64,000 bases of DNA. It comes from Aequorivita marisscotiae (GTDB lineage Bacteria > Bacteroidota > Bacteroidia > Flavobacteriales > Flavobacteriaceae). Positions 27,080 through 35,823 of this stretch are shown here, piece by piece. Under the pieces are notes generated by a model. It made no database searches and was not told the DNA's origin. It saw nothing but the letters and a program-made list of their open reading frames with translations. The position numbers were made by a program, and so were the translations under genes. The stretch spans positions 3,016,501 to 3,080,500 of the forward strand of contig NZ_CP122379.1 of assembly GCF_029814825.1 (NCBI RefSeq), given 5' to 3'. Positions within the stretch are counted from its first letter, which is position 1; every line of letters begins with the position of its first letter.

Positions 27080-28373
27080 GGAGAATTGAGATGTGAGACT
27101 TGAGATTTGAGATTTGAGACATTAGATTTGAGACATTAGACGTAGGATATTAGAAAAAATAAAACTGAGTGATTGGAAGTGAAATTCTGATTGCTTGGTT
27201 TTTTTTGTCGGGGGTCGGGTGGCGGGTGGCGGTTGTCTGTTGTCGGTTGTCTGTTGTCTGTTGTCTGTTGTCGGTTGGCGGTTGTCGGTTGTCAGTTGTC
27301 GGTTGTCGGTTGGCGGTTTTCTGTTGTCTGTTGTGGGTTGACGGTTGTCGGTTGTCGGTTGTCGGGGGTCGGTTGTCGGTTGGCGGTTGTGGGTTGTCGG
27401 TTGTCTGTTGTCTGTTGTCGGGATTGTTTAATTGTGTAATTGGGACTTAAAGGACAAAAAGACAAAAGGACAAAAGGACAAAATGACTTACAAAGGACTA
27501 TTGCTCCCCTTTGGGGCTGGGGGACTTTTTGGGGCGGGTGTCGGTTGGCGGTTGGCGGTTGTCGGTTGTCGGTTGTCGGTTGTCTGTTGGCGGTTGGCGG
27601 TTGTCGGGTGGCGGTTGACTGTTGTCGGTTGTCGGTTGTCTGTTGTGGGGATTGTTTAATTGTGTAATTGGGACTTAAAGGACTTAAAGGACAAAAAGAC
27701 AAAAGGACAAAAGGACAAAATGACTTACAAAGGACTATTGCTCCCCTTTGGGGCTGGGAGACTTTTTGGGGCGGTTGTCGGTTGTCGGTTGTCTGTTGTC
27801 GGTTGTCTGTTGTCGGTTGGCGGTTGTCGGTTGTCAGTTGTCGGTTGGCGGTTGACTGTTGTCTGTTGTCTGTTGTGGGTTGTCTGTTGTCGGTTGTCGG
27901 GGGTCGGTTGTCGGTTGGCGGTTGTCTGTTGTCGGTTGTCTGTTGTCTGTTGTCTGTTGTCGGTTGGCGGTTGTCGGTTGTCAGTTGTCGGTTGTCGGTT
28001 GGCGGTTGACTGTTGTCGGGGGTCGGTTGTCGGGTGTCTGTTGTCTGTTATCTGTTATCTGTTGGCTGTTGTGGGTTATCTGTTGTGGGTTGTCTGTTGT
28101 GGGGATTGTTTAATTGTGTAATTGGGACTTAAAGGACAAAAAGACAAAAGGATACAAAGGACGAAATGACTTGTAAAGGATTATGGCTCCCCTTTGGGGC
28201 TGGGGGACTTTTTGGGGCGGGTGTCGGTTGGCGGTTGGCGGTTGGCGGTTGGCGGTTGTCGGTTGTCGGTTGTCTGTTGTCGGTTGTCGGTTGTCGGTTG
28301 TCGGTTGTCTGTTGTCTGTTGTCGGTTGTCTGTTGTCTGTTGTCGGTTGTCGGTTGGCGGTTGGTGGTTGTTT
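27080..28373 (+). repeat. Composite tandem-repeat region C
   Basis: No gene here. It opens with a degenerate TTGAGACATTAGATTTGAGA run (27085-27150), then four 7-bp arrays at about 27205-27421, 27535-27650, 27771-28104 and 28217-28372. Each linker of 110-120 bp has the same order: GGGATTGTTTAATTGTGTAATTGGG, ACTTAAAGGACAAAAAGAC runs, then CTCCCCTTTGGGGCTGGGGGACTTTTTGGGGCGG cut here for length (near 27503, 27740, 28186). A 92-bp stretch is identical at 27227-27318 and 27916-28007. The last array runs into the stop codon of the convergent gene at 28374. Confidence 0.94.
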
Positions 28374-31300
28374 TTAGAAATCGAAGCCTAGGCCGAAGGT
28401 TAATCTACTGCCTTCGGTGGAGTTGAAGAGGCTTAGGTTGGCGTTTAGGCCGCCGGAGCCGTTGATCCATAGGCCGCCGCCGCGGGAGTTATGCCACTTT
28501 TCGGAACGGACGTCTGCCAGCCACACCCTGCCTAAATCGGCGCCTCCATAAATTCCGACTTGGAAAGGGATAAGGCCGATTTTGAACTTGGGGAGGCTGT
28601 AGCGCAGATCGGCGCTTCCTACCAAGAACGACTTGCCCGTAAACCGCTGTTCGCGATAGCCGCGTAAGCCGTTGTTCCCCCCTAGGTTAGCGGCTTGATA
28701 AAACTGGTATTTTTCGCCTATATTATATTCGTATTTGAGGTTGGTTTTTAAAACCAAGGTTCTATTTCGTATTAAACTATTGTAAAACCCAAGGCGCGTT
28801 TTTAGATAGCCGAATAGATTATCCATAGCTTCCAAATTGTCTGTTAAACCCAAATTAAGATCGAACATCAGGCCTACGGTGGGGTTGAGGGGATCGTCGA
28901 AACTGCGGTAGTTGTAAATTCCTTCCAAGGTGCCGTAATAACTGGTTTTACCTTTGTTTTGAAGGTTTACGGTAGCGATAAAATTTGAGGGGGAATTGTT
29001 TACCTGATACGCATCGAAGGTAGTTTGCAGTTTGAAAAAACTACCGAAGTTACTATTGCGAAGCAGGCCAATATTTCCGGAGATATGTTGTACTTCTATC
29101 CTATTGTATTCATATCCTTTTGTTTTTTGGGGGTTGGTGGTTTCGTTGCCGAAGCCAAAGAAGTTCCTTGTAAAATTAGGACTGGTAAACCGAGCGCCGA
29201 AACTTAGGTTTAAGTCGTCTTTTATATTGGCGAATTCGCCTGAATAGGAAATTTCAAAACTATTTATATCGGTAAAATAGGCCGCGTTAATTTGGTGCTT
29301 TTGTGAAAAGGGGTTGCGGGTATAGCTATCTACCCGATAGGCGTATTGCATTGCCGCCCGAAAGCCATCGTCCGGATTAAAGCCGATTGCGGAGAGGAGC
29401 CCTTGGGAGCGCTCTATTTGTTTTCTATAATCGTAAGTGTTTAGGTTGTACACATTTGTAAACCGCAGGCTACCCCCATTTTTTTGGGTAATCTCAGTGG
29501 GGGCGTCCTGATAATCGTACACCTTTACCCTCCTACCCGCGTTTAAGGTATAAACATCCTCGCCATGGCCTCCAATAAGCCGGACAAAGATTAAATCATC
29601 GGCTTCGTTATTTACTTCAAAAGTATCGTTGCCCCCCAGGCCATAAATCCATAACTCCCGCGTGTCCTTATGGGAATAGGTTCGATTTATTAGGGTATCG
29701 GACTTTTTGCCGTTGATGACGGTAAAGCTTTGCACCTGAGTTTTACCATCGGGAAGGCGGGTAATTTGGAATAACTCATCGTAATCTGTGCCTACAATGG
29801 TTTGTAGGGTGGAGAAATAGCTGTAGTAGGCATCGGCAATTTCTACGAGCTTGGCCTTTCGCTGTTTTAGTTTCTCTTTAATATCCTGTAAGGCTTCGTC
29901 CTGTACTTCCGGGGGCACTTGGTTAAAGGCTTTTTCAATAACAGCATCGGTAAGGCTATCTTGTATGGCTTTTGCCAAATACTTCCATTGGCCGCGGCCT
30001 GAATTTTTTAGTATAGCCCTATCTAATATTACCCCTTCCTTATTAAACCATTCCAGGTCGGTTAAATTTTCGCTATAGACGTGTTTTTCGAGGCTACCGT
30101 TAAAGAGGGAACGGGTAATATCGAAAACGTTGCCCTCAAAGCTTGAGAAGGCATTGTCGCGATTATTGGGGATGGGGACATATACGTTTTTTTGAAAGCG
30201 GTTGTAGTATTCTGCCCAGCGCCAATGTCCCGGTTCGCGATCCCAATCGCCTATAAGCATATCAAAAAGTCGGGATTTAATATAGTTATCTTCATCAACC
30301 GCCACATCGCCTGTTTGGCGGAGTTTGATTAAAATATCGTCTGTAGTTTCAACATCGTCGGGGTATTTAAACAGGCCCTCCCCTTCACTTTTTTCTGAAG
30401 GTTCAATAGATATTAAATACAGGTCGTCGCCAAAATTTTCGTTGTAGCGGCCCAATCTTTTTTGTTTGGGTACATAAAACAATTGGGGGGTAGTATAAAA
30501 AATCCCTATGGCGCGGGCCATATCGGGAATTGCCATAATAGCATAGGGATGGGAGGCGGTGTAAAAGTTGACGCTCTGCCCTTTAATTGACGGGATGTCA
30601 ATTTTTTCTTCTTCTGAAAATTCGGCTTTATTGTCGTTAAACACTATTTTTCGCGATACCTCCAAAGCGTTTTTACCCATGGCACGAAGGCGATATCTGT
30701 TGCCCTTTTTGTCGGCCAAAAGAAGGGAATTGTAATCGGCACCCTTGCTCTCCTGAATTACGTGCAGGCCGCCATAGAGGGTGTCTAAGGATGCCACTTT
30801 TGCGGTTACTGGCTGGGAGTAGGCATTTTCGTATTTTGCGCCCCAAACGGTTTTAAAGAACAGGGCTTCGTTTATACTGTCCTGTTTAAAAATGGGGACG
30901 GTATATTCCTGCGGAAATACTTCGCGGTATTGGGAGAGGTCGGGTTCAACGGGCGCCGGAATTATTTCCTTTTGAAACAGCAATTTTGGGGTATAGTTTT
31001 CACCTTTTACGAAATAGCGCACCCAAGAAGAGCCATCGTCAAAAACATCCAAAACGGCAAAGCCTTGGGCGCCGGTGCTAAAGAGGCCATCTTTCCCGAT
31101 GGCGGCATAGGATTCCTTTGCCCCTGCACCTGAAACAATCTGCCGTAGGCCATCTTTTTCAATATACTGCATGTTGTGGTCGTGGCCGGAAACAAACACC
31201 AAGCGTTTGTTGTTTTTAACCAATTCCTGTAAGCGGTTCATCAGGTTGTTGTACAGCTCGTTATACCTATCTTGTACCGAGACTCCACCTTGGGAGCGCA

Positions 31301-32087
31301 CTTGTACTACCAAAGATGCCAATACAGGCATAGGGATTTTTTTTTGCAGGGGGTATAGATGTTTTTCCAGAGCAAAATAGCCGCCGTGGTTCCCGTTGGT
31401 AAACATGGGGTGGTGCATGGCGAAGACCACCGTTTTATTTTGACTTTTCTCCAGCGCCAGTTGCAGTTCCAAAAAGAACTTTTCGCGAGTTTTTATGTCG
31501 CAGTTTTTATTGATGCTCGGATTTTTGTTCCAGTCTTCCAGATACCATTGGGTGTCTATTACAATTAATTGAATGGTTTCGGAAACGGCGATGCTTTCCA
31601 GCGGACAGCCATTGCTGGGCCTAAAGGCATCTTGGTCGGGAAAAAGCGACTCCACATAATTTTCTTCGCGCGCTACCCCTACTACCCCATTGTTATACCA
31701 CTCGTGATTTCCGGGTAAAAAAATGGTTGGCCCTTGATAGTCCTTTACCGCTTTATATTGGGCGTCTATCATATTTTCAGATTCCTTACGGCGGGGGTGC
31801 CCTTCGGGATCCATCCCGGAAGGGTATATATTATCGCCTAGATAGAGGGTGTAGTTGCCGGGGGATTTTTCGGTTTTTAGATATTGGTTAAAGGTTTTAA
31901 GGGCATCGCTCATGCCTCCCATAGGGGAAAGGCCGGCATCGCCCACGAGGTAAAAGGATTTCTCTATTTTTTTATGTGAAGGAAATACCGCTTTTGCCTC
32001 TTTATCCTTATACTGCGGGGCATAGGTAGCACAGGAAGAAATGAGGAAAACCGTTGAAAATAGAAAAAAGCATTTTTTAAAAATCAT
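28374..32087 (-). CDS. Lipoprotein fusion: purple-acid-phosphatase-like domain, kinase-like middle region, outer-membrane barrel
   Basis: 1,237 aa. A lipobox (LISSC, Cys19) follows a signal sequence. Residues ~45-330 form a calcineurin-like phosphoesterase with the purple acid phosphatase pattern: GDAG (D50), GDNIY (D85, N86, Y88), GNHEW (N127, H128), MHHP (H225/H226) and GHDHN (H302, H304), all intact. The middle region has SLLLADKKGNRYRLRAMGK and, near residue 613, IGDWDREPGHW followed by PIPNNRDNAF, resembling CotH/HipA/FAM20-type kinase loops. From ~900 the sequence is beta-strand-rich (Omp85/D15-like) and ends in GLGFDF with a terminal Phe. Likely outer-membrane attached. It is in tandem with a paralog 6 bp away. 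Confidence 0.82.
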   Translation of the reverse strand: MIFKKCFFLFSTVFLISSCATYAPQYKDKEAKAVFPSHKKIEKSFYLVGDAGLSPMGGMSDALKTFNQYLKTEKSPGNYTLYLGDNIYPSGMDPEGHPRRKESENMIDAQYKAVKDYQGPTIFLPGNHEWYNNGVVGVAREENYVESLFPDQDAFRPSNGCPLESIAVSETIQLIVIDTQWYLEDWNKNPSINKNCDIKTREKFFLELQLALEKSQNKTVVFAMHHPMFTNGNHGGYFALEKHLYPLQKKIPMPVLASLVVQVRSQGGVSVQDRYNELYNNLMNRLQELVKNNKRLVFVSGHDHNMQYIEKDGLRQIVSGAGAKESYAAIGKDGLFSTGAQGFAVLDVFDDGSSWVRYFVKGENYTPKLLFQKEIIPAPVEPDLSQYREVFPQEYTVPIFKQDSINEALFFKTVWGAKYENAYSQPVTAKVASLDTLYGGLHVIQESKGADYNSLLLADKKGNRYRLRAMGKNALEVSRKIVFNDNKAEFSEEEKIDIPSIKGQSVNFYTASHPYAIMAIPDMARAIGIFYTTPQLFYVPKQKRLGRYNENFGDDLYLISIEPSEKSEGEGLFKYPDDVETTDDILIKLRQTGDVAVDEDNYIKSRLFDMLIGDWDREPGHWRWAEYYNRFQKNVYVPIPNNRDNAFSSFEGNVFDITRSLFNGSLEKHVYSENLTDLEWFNKEGVILDRAILKNSGRGQWKYLAKAIQDSLTDAVIEKAFNQVPPEVQDEALQDIKEKLKQRKAKLVEIADAYYSYFSTLQTIVGTDYDELFQITRLPDGKTQVQSFTVINGKKSDTLINRTYSHKDTRELWIYGLGGNDTFEVNNEADDLIFVRLIGGHGEDVYTLNAGRRVKVYDYQDAPTEITQKNGGSLRFTNVYNLNTYDYRKQIERSQGLLSAIGFNPDDGFRAAMQYAYRVDSYTRNPFSQKHQINAAYFTDINSFEISYSGEFANIKDDLNLSFGARFTSPNFTRNFFGFGNETTNPQKTKGYEYNRIEVQHISGNIGLLRNSNFGSFFKLQTTFDAYQVNNSPSNFIATVNLQNKGKTSYYGTLEGIYNYRSFDDPLNPTVGLMFDLNLGLTDNLEAMDNLFGYLKTRLGFYNSLIRNRTLVLKTNLKYEYNIGEKYQFYQAANLGGNNGLRGYREQRFTGKSFLVGSADLRYSLPKFKIGLIPFQVGIYGGADLGRVWLADVRSEKWHNSRGGGLWINGSGGLNANLSLFNSTEGSRLTFGLGFDF

Positions 32088-32093
32088 AAATAA

Positions 32094-35000
32094 CTACATT
32101 GAAAGCGCCAGACCAAAGGTAAAACGCATTCCTTCATCGCCCGTAAATAGGTTAAAGGTTCCACTTACAAGATCGGCAGAGTTTATCCAAAAGCCGCCGC
32201 CGTACGAACTGTGCCATACATCTGAAGTATCGTTAGGAACCCAAACGCGCCCTACGTCATAGCCTCCAAAGATACCAATCTGTACTGGCAGTAGGGCTGT
32301 TTTAAATTTATTGAAACTATATCTAAGGTCGGCAGCACCCACGGCGGCCGTTCTGCCCGTAAAGCGTTCATCTCTATAAGCGCGAAGGCCGGTATCGCTG
32401 CCCAATTGGGCACCTTGGTAAAACTCGAAGTTGTTACCAATATTGAATTGCCCCCGGAAATCGGTTTTTAAAACCAGTTTGCGATTGTGGCTTAAGGCGC
32501 TATAAAATACGAGACGCGGATGAACGTAGCCATAGATATTATCGCTTTCCTTAATATTTTGGGTACCCCCTGCCACTAGGCTGAAATCCATTCCACGGCT
32601 TGGGTTTACCTTATTGTCAAAACTTTGATATTGATAACTCCCTTCGGCAGTAGCGAAGTATTTGGTTTGTTCCAAATCGGTAGGGCTTGGTGTTACTTGG
32701 GTGATGTATCTATCGGCGGTAGCTTCTACCTTTACGCCTTCGAGCTTAGCTTTAAACTGAAATACGCTGCCGTAAGGGGAATCTTTCTTTATTCCCAACG
32801 AACCGCCATAGCCACCAATACGCACGCGGTTATAGTCCTTGCCCACTTCAAATTCATAGTCGGGATTAATGGTTTCATTCCCAAAACCGAAATAGTTTTC
32901 GGAAAAGTTGGGGTTTTTAAAATGCCCGTTTACCAAGAAGTTCCAACTGCCGAAGATATTTGCAAATTCACCTTGATAGTTGATTTCAAAACTACTGGTA
33001 GCCGAGTAATATCCTACTCCCAGACTGTGTTGCTGCGAAAACGGATTTCTCTTAAAACCGTATTGGGTAAGTACGTAGGAAGGGCCAATTTTAAATCCGT
33101 CGTCTGGATTATACCCCACTGTAGGAAGAAATAGGTTTACGGTTTTTATTTCCTTTTTAAAGTCGTAAGTGTTATAATCGTAATTATCGGTTAGCTTTAT
33201 GCTGGCGCCTCCTTTTTCCTCGATGGTGTTCTTTTTGCTCTTTTGGTCGTACACCTTAACATTGCGGCCATTGGCAATTTTATAGGTATCGTTGTTTTGT
33301 CCGCCAATAATGCGAATAAAAATAGGGTTGTTGCCTTTTCCCCGAATTTCAAACACATCGTCATCGTCTAAGCCATACACCCAGATTTGTTTGGTTTGGT
33401 TAGCGTGAAAGGTGCGGTCTAACATTAAATGGCCCTTTTCGCCGTCTTTTATACGGTAGGTTTTAATATTGGTCTTGCCTTCGGGTAGGCGGGTAATTTC
33501 GAAATAGTCGTCTTTATCGGTTCCCGTAACGGTCTGCAATTTGGCGAAATGCTCGTAATACTCTTCGGCGATTTGCACAATATTATCGCGTCGGGCTTTT
33601 AGCTTTTGCTTTATTTCTTCGGCCACTTCACCTTGCACTTCCACCGGGAGGTCTTTAAAGGCACTATCTATTACCGCGTCTGAAACATTGTTCTTTATAT
33701 ATTGGGCTTCGGCAAGCCACGTATCTTCATCGGAGCGTTGTACCAGGGCGCGATCCAATTTAATACCCGCTAAGTTAAGTCCGCCGGTGTGTTTTACTTC
33801 TTCACTATACACCTGAAACTGTCGCGCGGTGCTAAACAAGGTACGGGCAATATCGAGCAAGGCGCCATCGAAATTGGAATACACTTGGTCGCGGTCTCTG
33901 GGGATGGGCTCATATACTCTGCTGCCATCGTCATTTTTATGTTCGGTAAAGCGCCATTGATCTGCATGGCGGTCCCAATCGCCTACCAGCATATCAAACA
34001 CCCGTGCGCGTACGAAGGATTTTTCATCGAGGGTATATTTTTCATCTTCGCGAAGCTTTTCAAATAGATCGTCTGTACTTTCCATATCGTCCGGATAGTT
34101 AAAAATAGGGCCGGTAAAGGTTTCGTCGGGTCGCTCTACGATCATATACAATTCGTCGCCGTAGTTTTCATTAAAATTTCCCAAGGCGAATTGTTTTGGC
34201 ACAAAATACAGTTTGGGTTTGGTGTGCAAGATATTGGCGGCCTCGGCCAATTTTGGAATCGTAAAGGCGCCATAGGGATGGGCTGCCGTATAAAAATCGA
34301 GAATTAACTCCTCGGGAATGGTGTTTACAAAATCGTTTTCTATCTGCTTGTCCTTTATAATTACCGTTTGCAAAAACTGTACGGCGCTCTTTTTTAGGGC
34401 GCGCATATTATAGGTTCGGCCATCCTTATCTTCCAAGCGCAAGGAACGGGTTTGGTGCCCTCCCCCAGCGCGCATTACTTTGAGGCCGCCGTAAAGCGTA
34501 TCCAATAGCACCGTTGGAGCGGTGACGGGAATGCCATACACCTCTCTATAATGCTCGCCCCAAAGGGACTTGTAAAAGCCGGACTTGTTGATTAATTCGT
34601 CATTATACACTTGCGCCTTAGTGGTCTGCGGAAAGTTTTGATGTAGGATAGAGAGGTCGTAATCCTGAACTGGGGGGTGAATTTCGTTGTAATACACCGA
34701 ACTATAGCCGCCATCGGGTCCGGCCTTATAAAAGGTAACTTGGGTAGCTCCCTTTTTGGAAACATCCAATCGTGCAAAGCCTTCATGGCCATAGCTAAAC
34801 TTACTGAATTGCCCCAAGGCAGCAGCCGTAGCGCCAGATCCCGAGCCAGCAACAATTTGCTTTACAGAGCCTTCTTCATTATACTGTAGCGATTTATCGT
34901 GGCCCGAAACAAAAACCAATCTCTTTATATCTTTGGTAAGTACTTGAAGGCGTTGCATCAAATTATTATAACGTTCGTTATAGCGGTCTTGTTTAGAAAT

Positions 35001-35771
35001 AGCCCCCAAACTTTTAACCGGTTTAATAAAAGTGCTAAAGAAATCTTTGTGGATTAATGGGTATTTGCCGCCGTGTTCGCCATAGGTTATCAGGGGGTGA
35101 TACATAGCAAAAACGATGGTTTTGGTGGCGTTCTTTTTTAATTCGCCTTCTATTTCAATAAAAAGGCGTTCGCGGGTTTTAATCTGGCATTTGTCGTTCA
35201 TCTTGGAATTGGTATCCCAGTCTTCCAAAAACCATTGCGTGTCTAACGCAATTAGGTGTACATCGTCGTTAATATCAATACTTTCGATGGGGCAGCCGTT
35301 GTTGGGTTGCAACACATCGGCATCGTTAAACTGCGATTTTAGAAAATCTTCTTCCAATTCCAGGCCATCTACTCCGCCCTTCCAATCGCGGTTGCCAGGG
35401 AGAACAACCACTTTGCCCTTAAAATCTTTTAGAGCGTCTATTTGCAGCTGCATAGATTTTTTGGCCTGTTGTTTGGCGGCTTCATCTTTGGGGGGCATGC
35501 CCGCGGGGTAGAAGCTATTTCCCAAAAAGATAATATAGCTGTCTTTTGAATTGTTTTCTGAAATATAATTTTGAAGGGATTTAACCGAATTTGAAACCTC
35601 ATCACCTTCCTGACCGGTATTGCCTATAAGAAAAAACGTTTTGTTTATTTCGTCTTCTGAAAGCGTTTTGGGGGAGGTATTTTCTTCGTTTTTATAAAGC
35701 GGTTGATAAGTGGCACAGGCCGAAAAAAATACTGTGGCGAGAAAAGTTATAATGATGTTAATTTTATTCAT
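32094..35771 (-). CDS. Paralogous lipoprotein-barrel fusion with degenerate phosphatase site
   Basis: 1,225 aa, same layout as the neighbour at 28374: lipobox FFSAC (Cys19), phosphoesterase-like domain, middle region, barrel ending FTFGLALSM. Every phosphatase motif is altered: GDAG to GNTG (N51), GDNIY to GNSFY (N85, S86), GNHEW to GNRDW (R128), MHHP to MYHP (Y224) and GHDHN to GHDKS (K293), so metal binding and catalysis should be lost. In contrast the kinase-like loop is the more canonical one: VGDWDRHADQW near residue 597 and PIPRDRDQVY near 625. It probably heads a two-gene operon. Function unknown. Confidence 0.8.
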   Translation of the reverse strand: MNKINIIITFLATVFFSACATYQPLYKNEENTSPKTLSEDEINKTFFLIGNTGQEGDEVSNSVKSLQNYISENNSKDSYIIFLGNSFYPAGMPPKDEAAKQQAKKSMQLQIDALKDFKGKVVVLPGNRDWKGGVDGLELEEDFLKSQFNDADVLQPNNGCPIESIDINDDVHLIALDTQWFLEDWDTNSKMNDKCQIKTRERLFIEIEGELKKNATKTIVFAMYHPLITYGEHGGKYPLIHKDFFSTFIKPVKSLGAISKQDRYNERYNNLMQRLQVLTKDIKRLVFVSGHDKSLQYNEEGSVKQIVAGSGSGATAAALGQFSKFSYGHEGFARLDVSKKGATQVTFYKAGPDGGYSSVYYNEIHPPVQDYDLSILHQNFPQTTKAQVYNDELINKSGFYKSLWGEHYREVYGIPVTAPTVLLDTLYGGLKVMRAGGGHQTRSLRLEDKDGRTYNMRALKKSAVQFLQTVIIKDKQIENDFVNTIPEELILDFYTAAHPYGAFTIPKLAEAANILHTKPKLYFVPKQFALGNFNENYGDELYMIVERPDETFTGPIFNYPDDMESTDDLFEKLREDEKYTLDEKSFVRARVFDMLVGDWDRHADQWRFTEHKNDDGSRVYEPIPRDRDQVYSNFDGALLDIARTLFSTARQFQVYSEEVKHTGGLNLAGIKLDRALVQRSDEDTWLAEAQYIKNNVSDAVIDSAFKDLPVEVQGEVAEEIKQKLKARRDNIVQIAEEYYEHFAKLQTVTGTDKDDYFEITRLPEGKTNIKTYRIKDGEKGHLMLDRTFHANQTKQIWVYGLDDDDVFEIRGKGNNPIFIRIIGGQNNDTYKIANGRNVKVYDQKSKKNTIEEKGGASIKLTDNYDYNTYDFKKEIKTVNLFLPTVGYNPDDGFKIGPSYVLTQYGFKRNPFSQQHSLGVGYYSATSSFEINYQGEFANIFGSWNFLVNGHFKNPNFSENYFGFGNETINPDYEFEVGKDYNRVRIGGYGGSLGIKKDSPYGSVFQFKAKLEGVKVEATADRYITQVTPSPTDLEQTKYFATAEGSYQYQSFDNKVNPSRGMDFSLVAGGTQNIKESDNIYGYVHPRLVFYSALSHNRKLVLKTDFRGQFNIGNNFEFYQGAQLGSDTGLRAYRDERFTGRTAAVGAADLRYSFNKFKTALLPVQIGIFGGYDVGRVWVPNDTSDVWHSSYGGGFWINSADLVSGTFNLFTGDEGMRFTFGLALSM

Positions 35772-35823
35772 ATATATTCTTGTAGATTGAATTTTTATTA
35801 CTTTGGATACCTAAATAATTTTT

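Noticed and set aside
20681..28372. Diversity-generating retroelement as the source of unit variation
   Set aside because: No reverse transcriptase gene in the window, changes are not limited to adenines of a template, and the variable sequence is not in a gene. The four-helix-bundle gene at 12316 is not next to the arrays.
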